This document shows, piece after piece, positions 42,601 to 53,939 of a stretch of DNA of 64,000 nt. The position numbers and the translations under genes were made by a program. Each line of letters opens with the position of its first letter. The first letter of the stretch is position 1. The notes under the pieces were generated by a model. The model had not been told where the DNA came from, did no database searches, and saw only the letters and a list, made by a program, of their open reading frames with translations. Source of the stretch: Ceriagrion tenellum (taxonomy: Eukaryota; Arthropoda; Insecta; Odonata; Coenagrionidae); the NCBI GenBank assembly GCA_963169105.1, contig OY720636.1, forward strand, positions 91,184,583 through 91,248,582, written 5' to 3'.

Positions 42601-44289
42601 AAAAGGCGGCGTTCTTTGACTTGAATATAGTCTGAATCATATAGTAGACACTTGTGCCTTCTTCAGCTTACGTTTGCTTACTTTTCATACTTATTCTTCA
42701 TAACTCATTCTGTATCTTCCCTTTTATTGACAATATTGACAAATATCTGCTCCATATTTTTTAGCGTGTACGATGCGTGCATAATTGTTAACGGAAAGTT
42801 GACCTCAGTAACCCGGTCGTCAAGGCTGTGCACCTAGTTTCCTGAATTGATAATGAATCTTGATTTCTGTCACAATCGATCCAAAGTTCATTACTCTCTA
42901 AAAAATATCTTCTAAGTGGAACCATTTCATAAAATTCAGATGTGTTCTGATTGGCGATTACTGTTACTCTTACATTCCCTAGTGATAAGGGAATACTTTC
43001 TTAAAAATAAATTAAGTGTAATTCGATTCCATTTCACTTACAATTTTAAGTGGAATTAAATTCGTATCTAATTTATTGCCAAAATCTCTCCATTATGAAG
43101 CATACCCGTGTCTTCATCTGCATCACTCTCTGTGGAAGACAGCGTATTCCTACCTCCAAAGGATTAAAGTAATTCCTATGTAAAAATCGTTATAGGGTGT
43201 ATTTCTATTCAAATAGAGAGAATGATATTTGTAGGGATGTAAATGCAGAGAAAGAGATAGGAATCAGCAAGGTAGAAAATTTAAAAAATACCTCCCAAAA
43301 CTTGCAGTAAAAGTATACTGTTATTTGATTTTTACGCTATCGTTAGGGAAATGGAAGGAAGAACTTTGTTGCGTGGCATCCTTAGAATTCAATTAAGGTT
43401 GATTAACTACTTACTAAAATGGAGAAAGGATGTTGAAATCCATGTTATCGGGTAGATTTATTTTATTTATATATCTCTAAAGGTAAAGAGAATGGGAATG
43501 ATTAGAGATCACTAAATGTAAGAAGACGTAGAGGAATGCAGAAGATATGCCTTACATAAGACTGGATTTTCTTCATTTATATCATTCTATGACGTTTTGC
43601 ACTTGATTTCATGGTTAATTCAAAATCTCCGCTGCTCTTCTCGTATTTCAGCGGAGAAAGCCATTATTTTAGCCACCCGTGCAAGTCATTAGTCACGAGT
43701 TAATTTTTATTACTGAGGCTCGCAGTGAGCACATAAATCCGAAGATTGGTTTGTTGCAACGCTCATCTCCACCCTCCTCTCAGCTAAGTTTCATTTCTAC
43801 AAAATTTTGACGCCTTTTTTAATTTATCTTGTCCATCCTTGGTCTTCCTCGTTAATACTTCCCTTTCTTCTCCTATTCAAGGGACTGTTTTGTCACAAAA
43901 GTCTCCAACGATTATATATCTTCTTCTTAGCAATTATTTTCATAATTAATTTGGTACTCTTCCAGCTGATTGATAGGTTTTTGGACAGTCCTTATCCTAG
44001 CATCGCAATATCTGAAACGTCATCTCACTTTTCCTCATGTACATAGCTCGCCATCAGCCCTTTATTTCCTCATACCCTCAACCTCTTTTTATTTCGTTTG
44101 ATTCCAATAATGTTTTCCAACATTTATTACCCTAATTGTTGATTTTAAAGTACCGATTTTAGCAGCTTCTACTACATTGATTAATGTTCATTCATATTGG
44201 TTTTCTACTGGCTCTGATAGGTAGGTTTTTTGACAGCCCTCATCCGAACATCCCAATTTCTGAGACAACATCTCACCTTCCTTCCTATA
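42601..44289. other. Long stretch without recognised features
   Basis: AT-rich throughout. Only CT-rich patches appear near 43780-44290, which may be decayed antisense LINE leading into the family A copy that follows. Confidence 0.4.
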
Positions 44290-44660
44290 GCTAGCTCTCC
44301 GTAAGGTCTCTCCTATGTTCTTCATTTCATCTTCCTCTTTACTCATTTTATCTAGAATTACTCTCCTCTTCCTTCTTCGGCGCTTCCCCAGCGTTCACCT
44401 CTTTATCACCCTTTTCCTTCGCCTTTCAAAATGTCCTCCATCTAGCTCTTCTACCTTCTCCAAATCTCCGCCTTTAACTTCCTCTCTTCTCCCACCATAT
44501 CCAGTACCTTCTAGTTCTCATTCCTCGCCACGCAATTTACCCTTTCCAGTGTTCTCCAATCCCACGTCTCGAATGCCTTTGTTCACGTACGCTCGCACTG
44601 CGCCCCGCTCAATGTTCCAGTTTTTTTTTACCCCTTTGGAGAATTCAGTACTTCCCCGAT
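44290..44660 (-). pseudogene. Non-LTR retrotransposon 3' end (family A, degenerate copy 5)
   Basis: The minus strand preserves the family A layout across frameshifts: a WRTLEKV-like piece, VLDMVGEERKLKAEIWRR, MEDILKGEG and TLGKRRRRK. It is closest to the copy at 53101. Confidence 0.6.
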
Positions 44661-44783
44661 GCATGATATGAGTGTAGTCTTCATGGGTTTTCCAGCAGGT
44701 CATTATCGAAGCGTAGAGTACACCTATCGAAGCGTCGGCAGCTCAATAATAGCCGACCTGATGGAAAACCACAGAGACTTGAA

Positions 44784-44867
44784 GACCGTTTTGCCGGCAT
44801 TCCAGTTGGCTTCATCATGTCCTAATTAGGTCCTAATGAAGCGGACTGGAATGCCGGCGAAACGGTC
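44784..44867. repeat. 84-bp palindrome with hammerhead-like core (family F6)
   Basis: Two 42-nt arms meet at 44825/44826 (CTAA|TTAG) without spacer. Each arm, read outward, carries a TGATGA or TAATGA box, a GC-rich hairpin (ACTGGAATGCCGGC), GAAA or AAAA, and CGGTC. Imperfect direct repeats (ACCACAGAGACTTG and ACCATAGAGACTTG) flank it about 130 bp apart. Confidence 0.75.
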
Positions 44868-45059
44868 GTCCATAAAAATGGTTCAGCGCGGGGAGACCCC
44901 GACAGTTACCGATAACCATAGAGACTTGGCTCATAATTTCCCATTGGTTGAGAAGTAAGCGTCTGTCCTACTCTCTCAAAAATCTACGTACATCCTTATG
45001 AATGTATCGAGGACCGAGCTGTAATTAATTCTAATTAAATCAGTTATTTAGCCTTTTCA

Positions 45060-45440
45060 TTCAGGGGTCCAAGTGCCTCTCTGTTCCACGCCGTGAACCT
45101 GCCAGATGACTCCTCCCGCGTTAACGAGATCCGTCGTCGCCTTGGCATCCTTCACCGCCACACTCTCGCTTTCTCCGTCGTACGCATAAGGTTTTATCCG
45201 TTTCGGCCCGCCTCCCACCCCCGGGGGCGTTTCCGTCCATGCCTCTGCTGCACTACCACCTCCCATATAAGCGAGAAACAATCGCGGTACGTCCACACGA
45301 TGGCAAACAACACCGTCCTCGCATTGAAACAATGGGGCGTAGGTGAATTAGCAAATGGCCGCCTTCGCTTTAGACAGCGGCGCTACACTCGCGGCGGCGT
45401 GGTGAATCACCCAGGGTGGTCTCTCCTGCGCGCGTTCGAC
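45060..45440. other. GC-rich patch, possible exon or small CpG island
   Basis: GC- and CpG-rich block. The minus-strand frame 45332-45057 has G/C-ending codons in the part PYAYDGESESVAVKDAKATT, followed by DLVNAGGVIWQ and a weak CAG|GTTCAC donor. A plus-strand frame (45093-45455) overlaps. The evidence does not choose between exon, promoter and chance. Confidence 0.3.
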
Positions 45441-45580
45441 CTCTTTTTTTTTTAGTTCCTACCTCCTTTCCGACTTCTTAGGGACCGCTTCCGTCGTCGC
45501 AAGGTTGAAAAGTCCTATTATCGTGCGTTCCACATTCAGTTGACCGCCTGGGCTCTCGTGGAGTTTCGTTACCTTTGAAG

Positions 45581-45790
45581 GCCGCTTTACACGGTACATT
45601 TTATTGTACAAACGAATGTATGAAATTTTTCTGACGGAAAATTGTACCGTGTAAAGTGGCAAATTGTATGATTGCCTGAATGACTTGACGGTAAATAGGA
45701 CCTACTCTAATTCCATTCAGTTTCTTGTACATTCTATGATACATTCTATGATACATCGTTTGTTCAATAAAATGTACCGTGTAAAGTGGC
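45581..45790. mobile_element. MITE with GCCRCTTTACACGGTACA termini, copy 1
   Basis: Left GCCGCTTTACACGGTACATT and right end AATGTACCGTGTAAAGTGGC are inverted repeats extending through TTTATTG. A third, internal copy of the end lies at 45644-45660. No coding capacity. A related copy is at 61519. Confidence 0.8.
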
Positions 45791-47424
45791 TCTAAATCTC
45801 CCCAAGGCCCGAGGTTCGATGTTGCCGATATCAGCACAAAAATTGACCCACAGTGCTATGCGGTATAATAACTGAATTTTTTATGAGTCTTTTAATATGT
45901 AATTATTTTCCTCTCAAGCAACTCGCTGAAATTCATCCCGGAGTTTGAATTGGTTTCCGACGCGGCCAACAGGTTGCTGCACTTTGGACATAAGTTTGGC
46001 TAGAGCGTTCTCCATAGCACCTAAACTGTCAAATATACGTGGAACACCCTATACTTTAAAACCGGTGTGTTTTCCTTTCCTGCGATGGAACACTCAGTAA
46101 ATCCTGAAATTCTGAAGGAACGCTTGTTCATTTTGTATATTATAAACAATTCCGTTGAAGTTGCAGCATGTGATCCCTTCAAAAGCTTCGCAGAACACCC
46201 ATGAACTTACCACGGATCACTGGTTTGCCGCGAAACATAGCTGGAGGAACCATACTTAAACCCAATGCGATTGCAATGTTTTGGTCCAAGTAAGCGTGAT
46301 TACTGTATCTCCAGCTCCCTGCCATTCCTCTCTGCTCTCGCTAAATGCATTAGACTTATTTTGTCCTCTACCGTGTTTTTTTTCTTACTCCCTGAATCCT
46401 CCTTGATTTTGCCATAATATATATCCTTCTCGATGGAAATAAACAACATGGTACTGATGTGAGGAAGGCGCAGTCTTCAGTTACTGTCATTTTTGTGCAT
46501 TTAACCGTTTTACTTGTATTCCTCGCTAATATTTGGATATTGGTACTTTTCTGCTGTCGCCAAAAGAAGATACGTGTGTGAGATGATTAATATAAGCCTG
46601 GATGCTCGTTATTAGGACCTTGTTTGGTGGCAGACTCGACATTTTATATTTACCTGGTGGACGACTCCACACAAACTCAAACAAGTGACTATACTCTTGT
46701 GGCTAGACCATCTCCGATTTTCACGATTTTTGGCATAAAGACAATAAAATAAGGAACGACGATTTGTCGAATACAGGCTTTCTGTGATGATGAATGTCAA
46801 AGTTATGACTCTTCGAATATCACAAGCTAGCGGAAAATGGCGCGCCGCAGCTCCGAACTTAAACTCAAATTAATGTCGATCTAGTGGTCATATTATAAAC
46901 ATAATGATATTTTTGTCATAAAATGACAACAATCTGCGTTTTATATTAAATTTTGGCTTCCTAGATAAATATTCTGAACTCTAAGATGACTTGAATTTTT
47001 CCTTTTTTTATTTCGGGCCATATCCACTAAACATTGTTTAGGGTCTACACTATTCTTAAATAGGGTCGAGCTTAATTTTTCCGAATAGCAAGAACAGCAA
47101 TCAGTGCATCTGTGCAGCTAGTGTGCCTGGTTGCGGAAGATTGTCGGGATGGTAGAGTTGTGCAGGTAAAGGCAGGAATGGAACAGCTGGCTGTATTTAA
47201 GGAGGTTTCACGCCGCAATGATTTTTAAATGTAATTTATTTTCATTTTGCTACCGATAGAAAACGTGTATCATCTATCTGATAACGTCATCAAAATCCTT
47301 CCTTTCCAAATAGATTTTTTCCGAAATCAAGAATGCTGGCATTAATCTCGCCTTTAATTTAAAATTAAATGCGAGGAATAGTGAAACCTTACGAGAAAAA
47401 TTGAAACAGTAAAGAACAGTATTT
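45791..47424. other. No supported feature
   Basis: GTGGAACACCCTATA at about 46040 resembles a mariner terminus, but no partner end was found. Otherwise AT-rich. Confidence 0.35.
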
Positions 47425-47490
47425 CTTTTTTCCATTCATACATACCCAACACGCCGTTTCCCGTCAGGGTAAACAAAGTCAAAGACGTTT
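47425..47490 (-). repeat. LINE 3' tail (family E, copy 2)
   Basis: ATTCATACATACCCAACACG, then CCGTTTCCCGTCAGGGTA, matches the terminal 60 bp of the LINE at 9050. Confidence 0.75.
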
Positions 47491-48250
47491 AGTTACTGCT
47501 GTTGTGCTTAAAAAACTGGACACCTCGCTACCGTCTTAAGGAGTAGTCCTATGCCAACATCGAATTTCCTTCCTCCCTTTGCACTCTGAAACATAAAGCC
47601 CTCATTAAGTACGACCTTGGTCGATAGCAAAGCAAAGGTTAGGTGTGAACTGGTCTAAGCTCATTGTATTTAGTCTCCCGTGATACCTTTTTTCCTCTTC
47701 CTCATTGTGATAATTCGTTTTTTCCCTAGAATGAAGGTGCACTCTGCTCTTCGTTGAGCATGCATTTTACTTATTTTTTTCGGATCCCTTTCTCTTCCCG
47801 CAAAAAAATAACAATAGCAGTGATGCTGAAGTGTTTTTGTTCGCGTACTAATCTAGATGATCTTACACTTAGCTCCTTGGTCGAGTTGTTATTTCTTTGT
47901 GTAATCCCATCCATCAGTCTCAGGGCAGATTACGGATTCCATGTGTCCGTTCGCATCCTTGTTATCTTCATGATTATTGTTGAATGAAAACCATAAAAGT
48001 TCTCGGATCGCAATCGGCGGACTAAGTGCTGAGGGGTGACAGTATGGTAATGAGGGTGGGAACAGAGTGAACGTTGAGCAAACGCCGAAGATCCCAGGAA
48101 AGAATCGCTCTTTTGGGTATAGGGATGCGAGAGCTTAGGACTTTGGGGCGATTTTCGCTATCATAAGTATAGATTTACTTGAAACTTTGCATTAGTGTTT
48201 CCGTTGGTGGTATCTAGGTGCAAACGTGGTGAAAATTGCATTATATATAC
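47491..48250. other. No feature seen
   Basis: AT-rich; the open frame 47754-47987 lacks homology. Confidence 0.35.
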
Positions 48251-48422
48251 TGGTAAGAATGAAAAGACGACAGTAAATTTCCACACTGTTTAATAAGTAC
48301 CAACCATGGTTTCGACACTTTATGTCATTCTCAAGATCCTTGAGAACGACATAGTGTCGAAGCCATGGTCGGTACTTATTAAACAGTGTGGAAATTTACT
48401 ATCTTCTTTTCATTCTTACCAG
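48251..48422. mobile_element. Foldback repeat, family F2
   Basis: Arms 48251-48335 and 48339-48422 are complementary over about 85 nt with only a few mismatches and a 3-nt spacer. They include CTGGTAAGAATGAAAAGA, AAATTTCCACACTGTTTAAT and ACCATGG. The right arm (48339-48370) has the order CTTGAGAACGACAT-AGTGTCGAAGCC-ATGGTC, a mutated hammerhead-like core in which stem II and the position of GAA are kept. It is followed by TTAAACAGTGTGGAAAT. Confidence 0.82.
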
Positions 48423-48423
48423 T

Positions 48424-48468
48424 ATGGATATTAAACATTTCCACCAAGTTACGCCTGAAACTCTTTCA
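48424..48468 (+). other. Conserved short reading-frame start after F2
   Basis: An ATG 54 nt after the GTC triplet opens MDIKHFHQVTPETLS, then a stop. It parallels the starts after F1 and F5. Confidence 0.45.
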
Positions 48469-48586
48469 TAAAATTGCATTTTACCGATCCGATGTTTTGG
48501 CAACTAAATGCTATTTCAACTCGTAGCCCCATGGCTCTTGGTAACACATATACAGATTTTCTCGAAGTACGCGAAATAATTACATC

Positions 48587-49110
48587 ATTTATTGTTCAAT
48601 CCCAAGATTGGTTGACTGCAGCCCGCCACCCTTCCCTATATAATACTAGTTCCCTTACCACATGGTATCGCTTCCTATGTACTTTCCTCTTTATTTGATC
48701 CATGAACATATTTCTGAGTCATCCTCTGGAGACTTTTATCTCTATTTTGCATTCAATAATGTTCTCCACAACCAATTGGGTTTTATGGTGTATCCAATCC
48801 ATCTTGTTCTTCTTTTCTCTGTCGATTTCCATATGGTCTAAGCTCCTATGGTCCTTTTCTCTTCTACTCTTCTGTACACTTCATAACTTCTTATTTTGTC
48901 CATCCATTTCATCTTCAGCATCCTCTTCCAGTTGCACGTTTTTAAGGCTTCTATTTTTTCTGGGCAGCTGGTCAATGCTTCCGATCCATAGTGTGCTTCG
49001 CTCATCACGAATGTTTCCAATACTGTTTCCTAGTTTGTAATCTTATCTTCTTTGAGCACAGCAGCTGTCCTTTTTCCATGAACGCCTTCTTAGCTTGGGC
49101 TATTCTCTGC
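48587..49110 (-). pseudogene. Non-LTR retrotransposon 3' part (family C, copy 3)
   Basis: From the minus strand, 49110 to 48587: YGSEALTSCPEKIEALKTCN, WKRMLKMKWMDKIRSYEVYR, RVEEKR, then a decayed middle and the end GCGGGCTGCAGTCAACCAAT, CTTGGGATTGAACAAT. Frameshifted. Confidence 0.85.
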
Positions 49111-49658
49111 TCTGCTCCGCGATATAATAAATAATATATATAATAAGAATGGCTTTAACAAATGCCAAGGTGTCACGCAGACTCAATGATTCGAATAATC
49201 GAATTTAAATATAATTTTCACTCAAATTTCGAATACCGCGCTGCGTCTTTTACGCAAATATTGTAAAATATAAATCTTGTATCAATTCCATTACTGCGTG
49301 TGTGGTGAGTTCCATCGCATGAGCAGATGTACTTAACTATTCCACTCGATGTTTAATCTTCAAGTTTCTGCATAGTAAACATCTGTTAAACATCTACTTC
49401 CGCCGTCAGCACCTATCACTTGATTTCATCCCGGAGATAATGTATTTCAAATAGCTCTACAGTTATGTGCCTGATGTGTAGCCTATAAGGTGAAAATGTT
49501 AGCATATCGATCTATATCAACAGATATATTTTATTTTTTTAATTATCATGAATTTCCGCGTAAGTGAGCCGGTAGAATCCATCAATATTAGAAAGACCCT
49601 CTTACAATTCTCCGTTGTCTCTGGCGTGATTTCACGGAATTTACTATACATTGTAAAT
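49111..49658. other. No feature seen
   Basis: AT-rich, with an ATAATATATATAATAA tract at about 49128-49143. Confidence 0.35.
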
Positions 49659-49928
49659 AAAGTAACTTGGTTGTTCCACATAAATTTTATTTAAGACGAT
49701 CCGGGTTTTGACGTGGCACATCATCATCAGGTACACATAACACAGAAGGCAAAGAATATATAGGCACAGCATATTTTACCCACCCTCCTTCCTTTCTCTC
49801 TCACCTTTCCTCCCCCAATATGCTGTGCCTATGTATTCTTCGCCTTTTGTGTTATGTACACTGATTATGACTAGCCACGTCAAAACCCCGGTCATCTTAA
49901 ATACAATTTATGTGGAATAACAAATTTA
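49659..49928. mobile_element. Foldback repeat, family F3
   Basis: Arms of about 110 nt (49659-49775 and 49818-49928) are inverted copies, with CTTAAATAAAATTTATGTGG and TGCCTATRTATTCTTYGCC blocks. Hammerhead-like cores lie at 49698-49730 (minus; CTGATGATGATGTGCCACGT ... AAAACCCGGATC) and 49861-49893 (plus; CTGATTATGACTAGCCACGT ... AAAACCCCGGTC). GAAA has become AAAA in both, suggesting the copy descended from an already mutated parent. TGTGGAATAAC follows. Confidence 0.8.
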
Positions 49929-50986
49929 CTTCATTTGCAACTCTTACAATCAGTACCGGGTACGTAGAAAGCGGCGCGAAAACAATAGATTATCTTTGGC
50001 CAGTTGTCTTCGTTGACATACTATCACTGTGGCATTTTACGACAGGAAACACACGCACCAGGGTCCATTGTGTTTGGCTTGTAGACGAAGGATGAGATCA
50101 CAGCATGACGCGCACCTGGAAGGCGCAGCGATGGGGAAGTATCTGTACGAATACGAGATGAGAATAAAAAATTAATTACGTCGAAAGAAAGATGACAATC
50201 GAACCGCACGCAGAATATTTTCTTTCAAAAAGTTAAAAACTTGCCGTAACAGTCATTCGTGGGAATTTTTCATCAACCACTTTCTCATATTTAAAATGCG
50301 ATCAAAACTTAAATTCCCTTGCATTTACAAAATATTTTAGAATTGATTTCCGGAAACAAACAGCTTCACTAGGCTCCGAAAATTGAAACTTTTTTGAGCA
50401 CCGAAAGCAAATTTTTCCTCCGATCCTGGAGGTCGAAAAAAGTTTGTGCTTCATCGAAGAGATTATAATCACGATTAACACATCGCGGAAATCTTCAAGA
50501 TAATAATTTAATGGTTCTCGGAAAAATGAGAGAGATATAGGTGGGGTTATATCCAGGTAACATATGAAGTCGCCATTGCTTGGCTTGGGGTTTCGTAATT
50601 GTGTCATGTTTTGAGGAATATTCAAGTGGGGAAACTTAGATTATCATTAATCATTTTCAACGTAGAACTTGCAGATTTAGGTCTCCTGCGTTTCTCGAGT
50701 TCAAGAACAGTTATAAATAATCTATGTGTATCCTGGAAGCATAGAATGTGTGCAAACCTTTCTAGTTTTTTCTCACTGGCAGCTATTTTTATTTCTAATT
50801 TCTATGCTTAAGTTTAGCGACCCTCTCAACCTTTCACAGTTTTTGAAAATTTCTCCGTTAACCATGTGGCCATGAATATATATTATGGATTGGGATCTTG
50901 TTGCCAAAAACTGTTGTCTAGAATTCCGTAAACAAATAACTTTTTGGAAAGTGGTGCCGCCTAGTGATGGAAGGCGGAATTTCAAA
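49929..50986. other. No gene seen
   Basis: The minus-strand frame 50625-50302 has no motif. There may be decayed LINE at 50640-50980. Confidence 0.3.
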
Positions 50987-51965
50987 TAATAATAATTATA
51001 TCTTTATTTGCCCAAAGATCTGATACATTGATATGAAAAAGATATAGGGCACGTCATATTCATACATACATATATACATATATTATACACAATTAAATAT
51101 TTTAACAGACAGTGTCATTGAGGTATTCCTCGATGGAATAGAACAAATTATTTGGAGTGCCTTTTCAGTTCTGATTTAAAAGCATCAATGCTTTTTATTT
51201 CTTTTACACACAGTGGTAATTTATTGAACAATTTTATACCCATTTCTTTGGGTCCCGTTTGAGCAACTCTTGTACGTACATAATTGTAATGGACGTCATT
51301 TTTTGTTTTTGTGTGGCGTTGGTGGAATACACTGTTCACATCAAAATTAACAATGTTATTCTTCACATACATGATGTTTAGAAATAAATATATTCATGGC
51401 ACGGGAAGAAGATCAAGTCCTTAAAAATTGGTTGACTGGGGGTTCTATTAAACTTCTGGGCAATGATTCTGACAGCTTGTTTCTGAAGTCTGAACATTTT
51501 TAAAGGCAAGTGGATAGATCCCCAAAAGATAATACTGTATAAAACATGTGAGTAAAAATCACCAAAATATAAACTTAGTAAAGTTTCTCGTGTTAATGTT
51601 TGACTAAGCTGTCTAAGGATGTAACAGCTTGAACTTAGCTTGCTACTAAGGAAATTTATATGCTTTGCCCAAGACATTTTATAATTAAGAAATAATCCCA
51701 AGAACTTGCAAGTGTTAACTTGTTCAATTGATTTTTGTTCCATTTTTATTAGCATGCTTTCAGATGGCTGGCCGCTGGTTAAAAGGTGTATCAAATTACT
51801 TTTATTAGGGTTAACAATTGGAAAATTATCTTGAGCCCATTTGCTAATTTTATTGGTGACTAGCTGAGCTTTGTCAGATAAAGATTTACGGGAAGTGGAT
51901 GATACTATAACTGTAGTGTCATCAGCAAATGTAAACACAGTTGGCAGGTTGTAAATAAACACGTC
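50987..51965 (-). pseudogene. Truncated non-LTR retrotransposon with RT palm remnant (family D2)
   Basis: The longest LINE remnant here. The minus strand begins with VFTFADDTTVIVSS (about 51930), the RT catalytic FADD box, then WAQDNFPIVNPNKSN, CKFLGLFLNYKMSWAKHI (thumb), LYSIIFWGS and KMFRLQKQAVRIIA. A frameshift near 51378 leads to QTGPKEMGIKLFNKLP and the terminal FKSELKRH. The 3' UTR ends in AATAAAGATATAATTATTAT. Sequence 5' of FADD is missing. Structure fits a Jockey/CR1-type element truncated during insertion. Confidence 0.9.
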
Positions 51966-52278
51966 TTACCGGTTTTGCCATGAATTTCAAATTTCCCAAA
52001 TTATTATTTGGATAAATTGGTTTTTACTTACTAGTAATCATAATGTAGTGGATAAAAAATGTAGTACTGCACGCGGGACGTAGTTACACACTTTTTTAAT
52101 ATCGTCCGGTCTACAGATATATTTAACCTCTCGAAATTTAATTACACAAATGCACAACTTCTTAACTTCTTAGCACTTCGTGAATATCGCTATACGGAAA
52201 TTTAATAATAATGCGAGGTGACTTTATGAGTATTCCCAATGGCCATCATTACAGTGTAGGTAAAAGGGATGCACTTAC
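51966..52278. other. Presumed intron side of the THAP exon
   Basis: AT-rich; begins at the GTAAGTG donor (minus strand) at 52278. Confidence 0.35.
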
Positions 52279-52392
52279 CGCCGCCATGAACAGATTCTTA
52301 TTTTTCAATCTAAGTCTCCTATTTTGGATCCTCGTAGACGCATACCCTGTTTTGCAGCCTGGTATGAAGCAAGTTCTGTTCAAACAAGGCAT
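52279..52392 (-). CDS. Candidate first exon of a THAP-domain protein
   Basis: ATG at 52392-52390 opens MPCLNRTCFIPGCKTGYAST, then RIQNRRLRLKNKNLFMAA, ending exactly at a consensus donor GCG|GTAAGTG. The short N-terminus with C-x4-C (CFIPGC) followed by K-T/S-G-Y matches the start of a THAP C2CH zinc finger, whose second half (C-x2-H, AVPTF) would lie in the next exon. The exon has 38 codons in phase 0. THAP domains occur in host DNA-binding proteins and in P-element-like transposases, so either origin is possible. No second exon was found within the upstream 50-52 kb, which is LINE. Confidence 0.45.
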
Positions 52393-53100
52393 TCTGATTT
52401 TTTTTGGCAAAATAGGGTTAATGCATTCCCATTGTAATCGGATTCTGGCAAACAACGTCGTCGGCACACGATGAACTTTTCATTAACCTCTTACTGATTT
52501 CCTGTAATAGATATTTCCTCTCTAGCATTTAAAAAGTAAACTTTAGATAGCAAAATATATTCTAAGCATCAATTAATTCATATCTCTTCGATCGTCATTG
52601 AATATTCACCACAGTCTCACGTTTGCAACAATCAACTACGTCTATTTACAATGACTACAGAAAAGACTCTAATAGGAGAAGCGCCAAGGACTGGGTGAAC
52701 TAAAAGTGGAAATTTAGGCAACACGTAGCCTAGGCAACAACGCCAAACATCCGATTCCATAATATATATTCATGCATGTGGCATTCAATATTGGATTGAA
52801 ATGTTCGTAATTAATATACTAGAAAATGCACTGAAAGTATTCATAATATTTTTTTGCTGTTGTTCACACCCTAGCATTCGAAGCCACTTTCATGTGCCAT
52901 TATTCTTTTTCGGAAATGATGAAGAAGAGTGCATAGAAAATTAGGATTATAGGTCTATCATTGGGCTCTCTTCCCTATTATCGAACTTTAGTTTCTGATT
53001 GGCTATACCAATCGAGGCCTGGTGCTATGTAGGAGGGAATTGCCTCCTCCGTGAGTATACATAGCTCAGTACATTTAACATGCATCAGTATTTTTTTTGC
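52393..53100. other. No feature seen
   Basis: AT-rich; no promoter element could be assigned to the THAP exon. Confidence 0.35.
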
Positions 53101-53440
53101 ATCTTATGAACGTTGCAGCTCTAATGTGGAGCATGGCGCTGTATAGGTCAAAGGGAGGTCATTGCGAAGGGAGGATGTACGTAAACTTGAGGCGTGGAGA
53201 AGGATGAAGAGGGTGAGATGGGTAGCGAGATGGACGAACGAGGAGGTATTGGATATGGTCGAAGAGGAGAGGAAGCTAATAGTGGAGATTTGAAGGAGGC
53301 AGAAGAGATAAATTGAGAACGTTTTGAAAAGAAAGGGAATGTTGAAAAGGTTAAAGAGAGGAGAACTCTGGGAAATTGTGAAGGAGGTTGGAAGAAGATA
53401 GGAATTCTGGACGAAATAAGAGGAGGAAGACGATATGAGG
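53101..53440 (+). pseudogene. Non-LTR retrotransposon 3' end (family A, degenerate copy 6)
   Basis: Plus-strand GAGCATGGCGCTGTATAGG, GATGAAGAGGGTGAGATGGG and AGGAGGTATTGGATATGGTC follow the family A nucleotide order (WSMALYG, RRMKRVRW, EEVLDMV), with several frameshifts. Confidence 0.75.
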
Positions 53441-53462
53441 TCTAAAAGAGGGATCCGTTGGC

Positions 53463-53665
53463 GGATCACGTCATCATCATTGGTCGTTCAATCCTGAGAT
53501 TGGTTGACTGCAGCCCTCCACCCTTCCCTATCAAATGCTAGTTCCCTTACCTTCTGGTATTTTTCCCTATGTTCTTTGCTCTGTATTTGGTCCATGAACT
53601 TATTCCTGGGTCTTCCTCTGGGGCCTTTCCCTCCATTTTACCTTCAGTTATGTTCTTCTCGCGTA
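53463..53665 (-). pseudogene. Non-LTR retrotransposon 3' end (family C, copy 4)
   Basis: The minus strand carries RGRPRNKFMDQIQSKEHREK-like codons and the family C terminus (GGAGGGCTGCAGTCAACCAA, TCTCAGGATTGAACGACC). It lies tail to tail with the family A copy at 53101. Confidence 0.8.
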
Positions 53666-53939
53666 TCACGTACTTATAGGAGGGAAAAAACAGCGATATG
53701 ACAGAATTAGGATATTAGAATAAGTTCTGTCCCAAAACCGACCAATCAGCCAGTAGAATCCTCGAATGAATTAATTATCGTTGCAATGGCAGTAATCCCT
53801 TCGTTCGTATGGTTCGCGTCAGTATTTCCTTTCCGCATAGTTTTGGTGAAGGACCGCGAGGTAGAAGGAGAGGGCGCTTGTTATACTGTCCAACGCTAGT
53901 AGCTGTTACGTGGGCGTGGCTTGTCCGCCATCTTGGTAA

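Noticed and set aside
46035..46062. Mariner-like terminus GTGGAACACCCTATA
   Set aside because: No matching inverted end within several kilobases.
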